A stretch of DNA of 64,000 nt from Flavobacterium geliluteum. GTDB taxonomy: Bacteria; Bacteroidota; Bacteroidia; Flavobacteriales; Flavobacteriaceae. A model generated the notes under the pieces. That model was not told the DNA's origin and made no database searches. It saw only the letters and a program-made list of their open reading frames with translations. This document shows positions 8,430 to 16,827 of the stretch, one piece after another. The stretch lies in the NCBI RefSeq assembly GCF_017948595.1, contig NZ_JAGFBV010000001.1, positions 248,001 to 312,000 of the forward strand, written 5' to 3'. Every line of letters starts with the position of its first letter. Position 1 is the stretch's first letter. Both the position numbers and the translations under genes were made by a program.

Positions 8430-9056
8430 TTATTTAATCGATCTTTTCTTCAGGTCTTTAAAAATTCGTTTTAAAGCTCCCAGCATCAACTTATTTGCAT
8501 TTTTGTAGAATGTTACATTGTCTATAAGCTTGCTTGATTTTTCTGTTTCCCACATTGATTTTGTATTTCCTTTGTGAGTGATACCCACTACATTTTGGGA
8601 ATAAATGATTTGCTGCAAGTTCAAATCGTAAATTTCCAGAATTACAACGGCCTCATTTTTCCCTGACTCACTATCATCCTGATAAAGCTCTATGGTAGAA
8701 AAGTCACTTTTATTTTTCTTGGTTGAGATGTTAATAAAAAAGTCAAAACCAGTTCCGTCTTTGAGTTCTTTTAGCTTGAAACGATTAGGATTTAAATGAA
8801 TTTTTCGTGTCACCAATAATCCATTGACGTCATTAATATAAAACAATCTGTCTCCTAAGCTTTTTCTAAAAAACGCTAAAGATTCTGAAGTCATTTTATC
8901 TTTAGAATTTTTGGGACAATCTAATTCATTCAAAAGCCACTTTCCCGATGAAAAATCAACTCCTGTTCTTTGTCCGGTCATGAACATGTAGCTTGATGAT
9001 TGGCAAGAGGATAGAATTAAGAGAAAAAGGAATAGGACGGGTCTGAAATGCTTCAT
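8430..9056 (-). CDS. Hypothetical lipoprotein
   Basis: This 208-residue protein has a type II signal peptide; the lipobox LSSC puts the lipidated Cys at residue 18. The mature part is a mixed alpha/beta sequence with a lysine-rich C-terminus. I recognise no family. Its stop is close to the shared terminator, and no other gene lies in the same direction, so it looks monocistronic. Confidence 0.6.
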   Translation of the reverse strand: MKHFRPVLFLFLLILSSCQSSSYMFMTGQRTGVDFSSGKWLLNELDCPKNSKDKMTSESLAFFRKSLGDRLFYINDVNGLLVTRKIHLNPNRFKLKELKDGTGFDFFINISTKKNKSDFSTIELYQDDSESGKNEAVVILEIYDLNLQQIIYSQNVVGITHKGNTKSMWETEKSSKLIDNVTFYKNANKLMLGALKRIFKDLKKRSIK

Positions 9057-9172
9057 ACACTGTATTTTATTGTTTTCAAATGTAGTTTAAAAAAGTTTTG
9101 TTTTAATTTATTGCCGCTATTTTCTTAAAGATTTTGACTACAAATAAAAATTTTAAATTTCAGTTTTAAATC

Positions 9173-9201
9173 TTGAAATTCAATTTTTTATCCTATCTTT
9201 G
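9173..9201 (+). promoter_or_regulatory. Promoter of the M43 metalloprotease gene
   Basis: A TTG (9173-9175) is followed 18 bp later by TATCTTTG (9194-9201), a good match to the Bacteroidota -33/-7 promoter (TTG, about 19 bp, TAnnTTTG). Transcription would start near 9208, leaving a leader of about 100 nt before the ATG at 9311. Confidence 0.65.
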
Positions 9202-9310
9202 TTTGTAAGTTTTGGACTATAATTTTAATTCTTTAAAAATTAATTTTGTAAATTTTTTCTTTTTATTAGGGTTTAAATAACTTCATTATGAACTTTTATA
9301 ATTTATTATC

Positions 9311-11098
9311 ATGAAAAAATATTTACTCATTATTGCCTGTGGAGCATTTTTTTTCTCCCATGCACAAAAAAACTTTTGCTTTACTGATGAAATACAAAAA
9401 GAATTAGAAGCAAAAGACCCTTCCTTAAAAGAAAAAAGAGAAGCCAATGAAGCTAAATTTCGCTCCCTTGATATTCGAAAGTTTTTAAAATCAAAAGGAG
9501 CAACAGTAAATGCTAATACGAAATATACTGGAATCATGTACACCATTCCGATAGTTGTACATATCATAATTCCTAATAATGAAGCTATTGGAACATTATA
9601 TAACCCATCTGATACTGAAGTACAAAAATGGATTGATAATCTTAACAAAATATTTGCAACCACTTATGGCGGAATTTTTTCTGCTGAAGGAGTTGGAAAT
9701 AATGATGGTACTGTAATGCCGTTTAAGCTAGTATTGGCCAAAAGAACAAAAGACTGTTCAGAAACAACAGGAATCGTAAGATATGACGCCAGTACTTTAA
9801 GTAGCTATCCTACTAATGGTGTTGGAAGTTCAGGAGTACAGGCAGATGAAGTTAGAACTTTTGCACCTCATTGGCAGGAATCATCTTATTTTAATATATA
9901 TGTTGTGAATACGGTTCGCTCTTTTGCAGGTTATCCGAGTAACCCTAATGCAAACTATGATGCTTTTCTCCAATCTAATTTAGTAACAGGTTCTAGTAAT
10001 TTTGATGTATCAATATTACCCCACGAATTAGGTCATTCATTAGGTTTAATTCATACTTTTGATGGTAGTGATCCTGATGCTGCGGTTAAAGTATGTCCTG
10101 TTAATAATGATTGTACTATCGATAATGATAAAGTTTGTGATACTTCTCCTAATACTGCTTATCTCAATCCTCTACCCGATAATTCAATGACAAATCCTTG
10201 TACTAATCAATTATATGATGGAATACAATATAACATGATGAGCTATAATAGCAATAGAAAATTTACCCCGGGACAAAGAGATAGAGCTCTTTTGCAATTT
10301 TTAACTAATAGAGAAAACCTAACACAATCTTTAGGGGCAACTCCTTTAATAGATAATTCGGGTGGGGGTACATTGAAAGCTACAACTTGTACGATAGCGG
10401 ATCCTATTAGTCATTATAATTATGGCGAAGGACCTACATTAGTGTCGTTAGGAAACATAAACAATAAAAGTGGTGGTAGAAGCACTTCTAATAAAGAATT
10501 TTATGTTAATTATTCTTCTCAAAATTGTATAAATTCTTCTGTATTTACTGATCTTTCGGTTGAACAAAACTATACACTTCAAATAAATATTACTGGAAAC
10601 CCTCAATATATTCAAGCTTGGATAGACTATGATAATAGTGGTACTTTTGAAACATCCGAATTGGTAGCAAATTCTATTACAAAAGTACCTACTCCTAATG
10701 GATTTACAACTGATGCTATTTGGACGAAAAATATTGTTCCGCCTGTAACTGCAACGCTTAATACTCCTCTGAGATTCAGAGTAAGAGCAAGTGAGGAAAC
10801 CGGAGTATGTACTACACCTGCCTATGGTCAGGTTGAAGATTATACAGTAACTTTAAAACCTTCCACTATTTTAAATACTAACGAACAAAAAGCGGATAGT
10901 AAATTCGTTATTGGTTATGCTAAAAAGGATAACAAATTAATCAGTAACAAAATTATCGGTAATTATAAAATATATGATATGTCTGGTAAATTGATTCAAA
11001 AAGGAACTAGTGATTCAAAAGAAGTTGATTTAACTTTTAGTCAATCAGGAGTTTACATTATTATGGTCAATTCGTATAGTATTAAATTCAATAAATAA
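9311..11098 (+). CDS. Secreted M43-type zinc metalloprotease with GEVED and T9SS sorting domains
   Basis: This 595-residue protein has a signal peptide (1-18, before Gln19) and a metzincin zinc motif HELGHSLGLIH, with ligands His238, His242, His248 and catalytic Glu239. The Met-turn is near 309-310 (YNMMSYN). This is the pappalysin/cytophagalysin (M43) pattern. Residues about 395-515 form a GEVED-type domain ending GQVEDYTVTL. The last about 65 residues (YDMSGKLIQKG, then GVYIIMV) are a T9SS type A sorting domain, so the enzyme should be secreted or cell-surface attached through the same system as gliding adhesins. Cysteine pairs around the catalytic domain fit an extracellular protease. Substrate unknown. 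Confidence 0.9.
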   Translation: MKKYLLIIACGAFFFSHAQKNFCFTDEIQKELEAKDPSLKEKREANEAKFRSLDIRKFLKSKGATVNANTKYTGIMYTIPIVVHIIIPNNEAIGTLYNPSDTEVQKWIDNLNKIFATTYGGIFSAEGVGNNDGTVMPFKLVLAKRTKDCSETTGIVRYDASTLSSYPTNGVGSSGVQADEVRTFAPHWQESSYFNIYVVNTVRSFAGYPSNPNANYDAFLQSNLVTGSSNFDVSILPHELGHSLGLIHTFDGSDPDAAVKVCPVNNDCTIDNDKVCDTSPNTAYLNPLPDNSMTNPCTNQLYDGIQYNMMSYNSNRKFTPGQRDRALLQFLTNRENLTQSLGATPLIDNSGGGTLKATTCTIADPISHYNYGEGPTLVSLGNINNKSGGRSTSNKEFYVNYSSQNCINSSVFTDLSVEQNYTLQINITGNPQYIQAWIDYDNSGTFETSELVANSITKVPTPNGFTTDAIWTKNIVPPVTATLNTPLRFRVRASEETGVCTTPAYGQVEDYTVTLKPSTILNTNEQKADSKFVIGYAKKDNKLISNKIIGNYKIYDMSGKLIQKGTSDSKEVDLTFSQSGVYIIMVNSYSIKFNK

Positions 11099-11247
11099 AA
11101 AATTGTGTAAAATGAAAGGCTGTAATTTTTTTTTCTATAAAACTCTTCTATACTTCAATTGATATCACAATCTGGAAATCATCATTTGCTTTTGGAGAAA
11201 AAAGAAAAGTATTTTGATCTTTGGAAGGAGCAAAGTTTAGTGTAATT

Positions 11248-11295
11248 AAAAAATCCTAAATTCCAGTTTTAAAGCTTGAAATTTAGGATTTTTTT
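11248..11295. terminator. Bidirectional terminator between protease gene and engB
   Basis: AAAAAATCCTAAATT pairs with AATTTAGGATTTTTT-type sequence across 11248-11295, with one or two mismatches near the loop, and is flanked by A and T runs. It lies between convergent genes and resembles the stem at 8373-8426. Confidence 0.65.
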
Positions 11296-11311
11296 ATTGA
11301 TGTTTTAAAAT

Positions 11312-11932
11312 TTAAAACTCGCTGTTATTCTTAAAAACGTCTTGATTTACTTCGTCTATATAGCTTAAAAGAGCTTCTTTTCCAGTGCCTTCTGTAGAAG
11401 AAGTTACAAAGTACTGCGGCATCTCTTCCCAGTTGTTGGCCATCATTTGTTTCTTGTAGGCTGCAATATGCGAGTCAACTTTCGTCTTGCTAATTTTGTC
11501 GGCTTTGGTAAAAATGATACAAAACGGAATCTCGCTTTCGCCCATGTACGACATAAATTCGATGTCTATGTTTTGTGCCTCGTGTCGAATATCAATTAAA
11601 ACAAAAGCACAAACCAATTGTTCTCTGGTTTCAAAATAATCGGTAATAAATTGCTGAAAAACTGATTTTGTCTTTTTTGAAACCTTGGCATATCCATAAC
11701 CCGGCAAATCGACCAAAAACCAATTGTTATTGATTTTAAAGTGATTGATTAATTGTGTTTTTCCAGGTCTGCCAGAGGTTTTCGCCAAACTCTTATGGTT
11801 GGTAATCATATTGATCAATGACGACTTGCCTACATTTGACCTTCCAATAAAAGCATATTCCGGCAAAAAGTCTTTGGGACATTTTGACACATCAGAATTA
11901 CTAATGATAAATTCGGCTGTATTAATTTTCAT
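11312..11932 (-). CDS. engB: Ribosome biogenesis GTPase EngB (YihA/YsxC family)
   Basis: This 206-residue TRAFAC GTPase has the P-loop GRSNVGKSS (30-38), a G2-type Thr region (SGRPGKTQ), G3 in DLPGYG (75-80) and G4 in TKAD. It closes with a C-terminal GTEALLSYI-like segment. Members assist assembly of the large ribosomal subunit and are usually essential. It runs opposite to the dcw cluster and is followed 42 bp upstream on the same strand by an alpha/beta hydrolase gene. Confidence 0.95.
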   Translation of the reverse strand: MKINTAEFIISNSDVSKCPKDFLPEYAFIGRSNVGKSSLINMITNHKSLAKTSGRPGKTQLINHFKINNNWFLVDLPGYGYAKVSKKTKSVFQQFITDYFETREQLVCAFVLIDIRHEAQNIDIEFMSYMGESEIPFCIIFTKADKISKTKVDSHIAAYKKQMMANNWEEMPQYFVTSSTEGTGKEALLSYIDEVNQDVFKNNSEF

Positions 11933-11974
11933 GTTTTTTGGTTTTAAAAACCTCCTTAAGTCGAAAGTTGAATG

Positions 11975-12739
11975 CTATAAATTGGTCTTAGTAAGCCATT
12001 CTTCAAGAATAGTATTAAATTCCTGAGGGTGTTCCATCATAGCGGCATGTCCACATTTGTCTATCCAATACAAGGTTGAATTAGGCAATAATTTATTAAA
12101 ATCTTCGGCCACATTTGGAGGCGTAACAGCATCATTTTTACCCCAAATAATACAAGTATCTACAGTCATTTTTGGCAAATCTTTTGCCATATTATGACGT
12201 ATTGCACTTTTGGCAATAGTAAGTGTTTTGATTAGTTTGATACGGTCGTTTACCGTAGCATATACTTCATCTATAAGTTCCGGAGTCGCTATTTTAGGAT
12301 CGTAAAAAACGTCTTCGGCTTTCTTTTTTATGTATTCGTAATCCCCTCTTTTTGGGTAGCTGTCGCCCATTGCGCTCTCGTAAAGACCAGAGCTTCCGGT
12401 AATTATAAGTCCTGCAACTTTCTCTGGGTACAATTTAGTATGATAAAGAGCGATATGGCCTCCTAAAGAGTTTCCTAACAAAATCACTCTGTCGAAACCT
12501 TTAAAAGTAATAAAATCTTTTACGTATTTCGCAAAGCTTTTTACATTGGTTTTTAAGATGCTCTGGGTGTAAATTGGCAAATCCGGAATCACAACTTTGT
12601 ATCCTTTCGTTGGAAAATAGGCAGCAACTGCGTCAAAATTACTAAGACCTCCCATTAGGCCGTGTAAAATAACGATAGGAGTTCCCTCTCCAGCTTCATA
12701 ATAGCTGTATTTACCTTCTTTTTTGTAATGTTTATCCAT
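11975..12739 (-). CDS. Alpha/beta-fold hydrolase
   Basis: This 254-residue protein has an oxyanion-hole region HGLMGG (26-31) and nucleophile elbow GNSLGG with Ser91. A likely acidic residue lies in WGKNDAVTPP and the catalytic His in DKCGHAAMMEHP. It has no signal peptide and should be a cytoplasmic esterase or related hydrolase; the substrate is not predictable. It is transcribed away from mraZ and likely shares a transcript with engB (42 bp gap). Confidence 0.85.
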   Translation of the reverse strand: MDKHYKKEGKYSYYEAGEGTPIVILHGLMGGLSNFDAVAAYFPTKGYKVVIPDLPIYTQSILKTNVKSFAKYVKDFITFKGFDRVILLGNSLGGHIALYHTKLYPEKVAGLIITGSSGLYESAMGDSYPKRGDYEYIKKKAEDVFYDPKIATPELIDEVYATVNDRIKLIKTLTIAKSAIRHNMAKDLPKMTVDTCIIWGKNDAVTPPNVAEDFNKLLPNSTLYWIDKCGHAAMMEHPQEFNTILEEWLTKTNL

Positions 12740-13022
12740 TTAATTTAATGCCAATTTCAATTTCGACAAATATAGGGTTTAATACATAAAAATGAATTTT
12801 TGAAAACCTTTTTTAACTACATAATTTTTTATTGATCAGTAAATGCTTAAAAATCAGTTGTATTTTGACTTTTGAATAGTATTATTTAATGTTAAAATAA
12901 TAATCAAAAATCAATTTTTTTAAGAGAATAAGGAAGCTTTTTTCGATTATTTAGGCAATACATAATATAAACTAATAATCAGCTAATCTTCTGATTGTCC
13001 AAAAATTAGGTTTTTGAGGGAG

Positions 13023-13073
13023 AAAGTGGTTAAACTTATTAACAAAGTGGTATATAGTGGTAAAATGTGGTAA
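13023..13073 (+). promoter_or_regulatory. Putative MraZ operator: GTGGT boxes at 10-bp spacing
   Basis: GTGGT occurs at 13026, 13047, 13057 and 13067. The last three are exactly 10 bp apart and the first is two turns (21 bp) further upstream; two boxes are preceded by AAA (AAAGTGGT). MraZ is known in other bacteria to bind direct repeats of a GTGG-containing box with about 10-bp periodicity in front of its own operon. The array lies just upstream of the -7 element of mraZ, so autoregulation of the dcw operon is the natural reading. Confidence 0.8.
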
Positions 13074-13082
13074 TATTTTTTA

Positions 13083-13090
13083 TATTTTTG
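13083..13090 (+). promoter_or_regulatory. Candidate -7 element of the dcw promoter
   Basis: TATTTTTG fits TAnnTTTG, 26 bp before the mraZ start and 10 bp after the last GTGGT box. MraZ bound to the boxes would cover the -33 region. Confidence 0.6.
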
Positions 13091-13115
13091 CTGTATAACA
13101 TTTTAATACATTTTC

Positions 13116-13589
13116 TTGAACACAATTGTAGGAACATACGAGTGTAAAGTCGATGCTAAAGGGAGGCTCCTAATGCCTGCGCCCTTAAAAAAGCAATTGG
13201 CTTCTTCTCTTCAGGACGGATTCGTCTTGAAGCGCTCTGTTTTTCAGCCTTGTTTAGAATTGTATCCAATGGAAGAATGGAACTTGATGATGCAAAAAAT
13301 CAACAAGCTAAATCGCTTTGTAAAAAAGAACAATGACTTTATCCGAAGATTTACGGCTGGTGTAAAAGTGGTAGAAATTGATGCATTAGGAAGATTGTTG
13401 GTTCCGAAGGATTTGGTAGCATTTTCGGGTATCTCGAAAGATGTGGTTTTTTCATCTGCAGTTAATATTGTCGAGATTTGGGATAAAGATTTATACGAAA
13501 AATCAATAAGCGGCGAAGATATGGATTTTGCAGATCTGGCCGAAGAAGTAATGGGAAATATTAATGACGACGACAATGGAATATCATAA
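13116..13589 (+). CDS. mraZ: Transcriptional regulator MraZ
   Basis: This 157-residue protein has two SpoVT/AbrB-like repeats. The first begins GTYECKVDAKGRLLMPAPLK and the second has VVEIDALGRLLVPKDL, the duplicated D-x-K/L-GR-x-x-x-P motif of MraZ. It starts with TTG; no in-frame ATG fits better, and the protein begins as homologues do. MraZ binds repeats in its own promoter and controls the dcw operon; matching boxes lie immediately upstream. Its end overlaps rsmH by 14 to 26 nt depending on the rsmH start. Confidence 0.95.
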   Translation: MNTIVGTYECKVDAKGRLLMPAPLKKQLASSLQDGFVLKRSVFQPCLELYPMEEWNLMMQKINKLNRFVKKNNDFIRRFTAGVKVVEIDALGRLLVPKDLVAFSGISKDVVFSSAVNIVEIWDKDLYEKSISGEDMDFADLAEEVMGNINDDDNGIS

Positions 13590-14472
13590 TCCGGTTTTGC
13601 TTCATCCTACAGTTGATGGTTTAAATATTAAACCCGACGGTATTTATGTAGATGTAACGTTTGGCGGCGGAGGTCATTCAAAAGAAATATTGAAAAGATT
13701 GGGGCCAAACGGAAAATTATTTGCTTTTGATCAGGATGAAGATGCGCTTGCAAATGCGCTCCCGGATGAAAGGTTTACCTTAATTAATGAGAATTTTAGA
13801 TTTATAAAAAGATTTTTACGTTTTCACGGAATAAAAAGGGTTGACGGAATTTTGGCCGATTTAGGTGTTTCATCGCATCAGTTTGATGTTCCTGAAAGAG
13901 GTTTTTCGACCCGTTTTGATGCCGATTTGGACATGCGAATGAGTCAGAAAAACGATTTAAACGCCTACAGAGTGGTTAATGAGTATGACGATGCCAATTT
14001 GAGAAGAGTGTTTTTGGATTACGGAGAATTGAAAAACGCCCCCGTTTTGTCAAGAACAATCATAGAAGCAAGAGAAAATCATCCCATCAAAACGACAGAT
14101 GAGTTAAAGGATGTGTTAGCGAAATTTTTACCTGAAAGGGTACGAAATAAAATATTGGCTCAAATTTATCAGGCGATTCGTATCGAGGTAAATCAGGAAA
14201 TGGATGTACTAAAAGAGTTTATCGAGCAATCGCTTGAGATTTTAAATCCAGGAGGGAGGTTTTCGGTGATTTCGTATCATTCTCTAGAAGATCGACTGGT
14301 AAAAAGATTCATTAAAAACGGAATGTTTGAAGGGGGACCAGAGCGCGATTTTTATGGGAATTTTTCGGTTCCGTTTAAAACCATCGGAAAATTAATTGTT
14401 CCGGATGATGCCGAAATTAAAATGAATAACAGAGCAAGAAGTGCAAAATTGAGAATTGCCGAAAAAATATAA
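13564..14472 (+). CDS. rsmH: 16S rRNA (cytosine(1402)-N(4))-methyltransferase RsmH
   Basis: This 302-residue protein has the SAM-binding motif VTFGGGGHSKEIL, then FAFDQDEDA and ADLGVSSHQFDVPERGFSTR, diagnostic of RsmH (MraW). It methylates N4 of C1402 in the ribosomal P site. Two starts are possible: ATG at 13564 (MTTTMEYHN) or ATG at 13576 (MEYHNPVLL); the second matches common family starts. Either overlaps mraZ. ftsL follows 10 bp after the stop. Confidence 0.95.
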   Translation: MTTTMEYHNPVLLHPTVDGLNIKPDGIYVDVTFGGGGHSKEILKRLGPNGKLFAFDQDEDALANALPDERFTLINENFRFIKRFLRFHGIKRVDGILADLGVSSHQFDVPERGFSTRFDADLDMRMSQKNDLNAYRVVNEYDDANLRRVFLDYGELKNAPVLSRTIIEARENHPIKTTDELKDVLAKFLPERVRNKILAQIYQAIRIEVNQEMDVLKEFIEQSLEILNPGGRFSVISYHSLEDRLVKRFIKNGMFEGGPERDFYGNFSVPFKTIGKLIVPDDAEIKMNNRARSAKLRIAEKI

Positions 14473-14482
14473 ATAGTTTGTA

Positions 14483-14830
14483 ATGAAGAGCGGAGTATTT
14501 GACATCTTAAAAGCCAGATTTCTTATCAATGATGATGCGGTAAAAAACTGGCGTTTCATTGTTTTTATCATCCTGCTTGCTATAATAATGATTGCCAATA
14601 CGCAGCGATACGAGCAGAAGGTTTTTGAAATAGCCAAACTGAACAATGAAGTAAAAGAATTGCGGTCAGAATTTGTAGACCGACGCTCTGAATTAATGAA
14701 ATTAAAAATGGAGTCAACCATATCGGATAAAATGCTCGAAAAGCAAATTTTTCCATCAACAGTGCCTCCTGTAAAAATAGAAGTTAAAAAAGAAGAAGAA
14801 AAAAGTTTCTTTAAAAGAATATGGCAGTAG
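14483..14830 (+). CDS. ftsL: FtsL-like cell division protein
   Basis: This 115-residue protein has a short cytoplasmic N-terminus, one membrane helix (about 23-40) and a coiled coil (about 45-85) rich in Glu/Lys/Leu. This matches the bitopic FtsL type in both shape and position between rsmH and ftsI. Sequence similarity across FtsL proteins is low, so synteny carries most of the weight. It would bridge FtsQ and the FtsW-FtsI synthase in the divisome. The stop overlaps the next gene by 10 nt. Confidence 0.8.
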   Translation: MKSGVFDILKARFLINDDAVKNWRFIVFIILLAIIMIANTQRYEQKVFEIAKLNNEVKELRSEFVDRRSELMKLKMESTISDKMLEKQIFPSTVPPVKIEVKKEEEKSFFKRIWQ

Positions 14831-16827
14831 ACGATAAACATATATCCTACAGAATTTACCTGGTAGCAGTTTTCATCTTTGTGATGGCAATTGCTATTGT
14901 CGTTAAATTGACCAATATTCAGTGGATTGAGGGAGATTATTACAGAAAATTAGCCAAACAGCGTACGGTTAGAAATTTTGTAATTCCAGCTAATAAAGGA
15001 AATATTTATTCGGCAGATGGAAGTTTGCTGGCAACTTCGATTCCAAATTATGAAATTCGTTTTGATTCGCAAGCGCCAAAAACAGAGACTTTTGAGAAAA
15101 ATGTAAAACCATTGGCAGATTCTTTGGCATCTGTTTTAGGAAAATCAAGTAGTTATTTTCAGAATGAATTAAGAAAAGCCCGAGCAAATAAAAATCGTTA
15201 TTATTTGATTGCCCGAAATTTAAGTTATACAGAATATGTAAAAATAAAAGGTTTTCCATTGTTCAAATTAGGTGCATTCAAAGGCGGTGTAATCATTGAG
15301 CAAGAGACAATTAGAGAGCATCCGATAGGGAAAATTGCTGAGAGAACAATTGGTTACGATCGAGTTGATCCGGCAACTGGAGTAGAGGTTGGAAAAGGAA
15401 TCGAGTGGGCTTTTAAAAGTTATTTGAACGGAAAAGACGGTAAAATTTTAAAACAAAAAATAGCCAAAGGGCAATGGAAACCTATTCGTGATGTAAACGA
15501 AGTAGATCCTCAGGATGGTTTTGATGTGATTTCGACTCTTGATGTATTTATTCAGGATATCGCACACCATGCACTCTTGAAACAATTGCAAGAATATGAA
15601 GCCGATCACGGTTGCGTTGTGGTGATGGAAACCGAAACAGGTCATGTAAAGGCAATTGCTAATCTAGGAAGAGCAGATGACGGCTCTTATTATGAAACGA
15701 CCAATTATGCGGTAGCAGAATCTCATGAGCCGGGTTCTACTTTTAAATTAGTCGATTTAATGGCTATTTTAGAAGATAAAGTAGCAGATACAAGTACTGT
15801 TTATGATACACATGGAGGAGTAGTTAAGTATTACGGAAGGTCTGTTCGTGATTCGCACATAGGAGGTTACGGAAAAATATCGTTGGCAAGAGGATTCGAA
15901 CTTTCGTCAAATACGGTAATGGCCCAGGCGGTTTATCAAAACTATAAAAATAATCCGAAGAAATTTGTAGATCATATTAGAAGTTTCGGGTTGAATAAAA
16001 CTCTAGGATTACATTTTAAAGGTGAAGGAAAAGCGGTAATTCCGTATCCGGGAGAAAGAGGTTGGTCTGGTATTTCACTTCCGTGGATGGCTTTTGGTTA
16101 TGAAGTTTCGGTAACACCAATGCAAACCTTGACTTTTTATAATTCGGTAGCGAATAATGGTGTAATGGTAAAACCACAATTTGTTTCAGAAATCAAAGAG
16201 TGGAATAAAACCATTAAAAAGTTTGATGTAGAGGTTATTAACCCAAAGGTTTGTTCGCCGGAAACCATCAAAAAATTAAAAGCAGTACTGTTAAATGTGG
16301 TTAAAAAAGGAACTGGTTCTAAATTATACTCGAAAGATTTTTCGATGGCAGGAAAAACAGGGACAGTTCAGGTAAATTACGGAAAAGCAGGTAAAGAAGG
16401 CTTGTATTATGCGTCTTCTTTCGTGGGTTATTTTCCAGCAGATCATCCTAAATATTCGTGTATTGTGGTGGTACATAAACCTAATACGGCAAAAAACAAT
16501 TATTACGGAGCAGATGTCGCCGGGCCCGTTTTTAAGCGTATTGCCCAAAAAATATTTACTGATGCACCATCGACAAATCAGATAAAAAATTTAGAAAAAA
16601 GAATACCAAAGCAGGATAATAGTTATGATAATTACACTGCGCAAGTCAATAAAAAACACAAGAGTATTCCCAATTTAAAAGGAATGCCTGGCATGGATGC
16701 TATTGCTTTGCTTGAAAATTTAGGTTTAAAGGTAAAAGTAAATGGCGTAGGAAAAGTGAAGAATCAATCGATTCAGGCGGGACAAAATATTGTAAAAAAT
16801 ACAACCATAGTTTTAGAATTATCGTGA
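14821..16827 (+). CDS. ftsI: Division-specific transpeptidase FtsI (PBP3) with C-terminal PASTA domain
   Basis: This 668-residue class B penicillin-binding protein has an N-terminal membrane helix (about 10-30) and a PBP dimerisation region. The transpeptidase domain carries STFK (306-309, nucleophile Ser306), SSN (362-364) and KTG (512-514). Residues about 615-668 form one PASTA domain (IPNLKGMPGMDAIALLENLG). It crosslinks septal peptidoglycan with FtsW. The catalytic residues are intact. The final TGA overlaps the GTG start of murE by four bases (GTGA). Confidence 0.95.
   Translation: MAVDDKHISYRIYLVAVFIFVMAIAIVVKLTNIQWIEGDYYRKLAKQRTVRNFVIPANKGNIYSADGSLLATSIPNYEIRFDSQAPKTETFEKNVKPLADSLASVLGKSSSYFQNELRKARANKNRYYLIARNLSYTEYVKIKGFPLFKLGAFKGGVIIEQETIREHPIGKIAERTIGYDRVDPATGVEVGKGIEWAFKSYLNGKDGKILKQKIAKGQWKPIRDVNEVDPQDGFDVISTLDVFIQDIAHHALLKQLQEYEADHGCVVVMETETGHVKAIANLGRADDGSYYETTNYAVAESHEPGSTFKLVDLMAILEDKVADTSTVYDTHGGVVKYYGRSVRDSHIGGYGKISLARGFELSSNTVMAQAVYQNYKNNPKKFVDHIRSFGLNKTLGLHFKGEGKAVIPYPGERGWSGISLPWMAFGYEVSVTPMQTLTFYNSVANNGVMVKPQFVSEIKEWNKTIKKFDVEVINPKVCSPETIKKLKAVLLNVVKKGTGSKLYSKDFSMAGKTGTVQVNYGKAGKEGLYYASSFVGYFPADHPKYSCIVVVHKPNTAKNNYYGADVAGPVFKRIAQKIFTDAPSTNQIKNLEKRIPKQDNSYDNYTAQVNKKHKSIPNLKGMPGMDAIALLENLGLKVKVNGVGKVKNQSIQAGQNIVKNTTIVLELS

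Larger units (their letters stand above)
12740..13115. other. Intergenic control region between the hydrolase gene and mraZ
   Basis: This 376-bp AT-rich gap between divergent transcription units contains no convincing gene. The dcw-proximal end holds four GTGGT boxes (13023-13073) and a TATTTTTG promoter element (13083-13090). The first 250 bp show only poly-A/T tracts. Confidence 0.6.

Noticed and set aside
13564..13590. A frameshift at the mraZ-rsmH junction
   Set aside because: It is an ordinary gene overlap: both proteins have complete family-typical ends.
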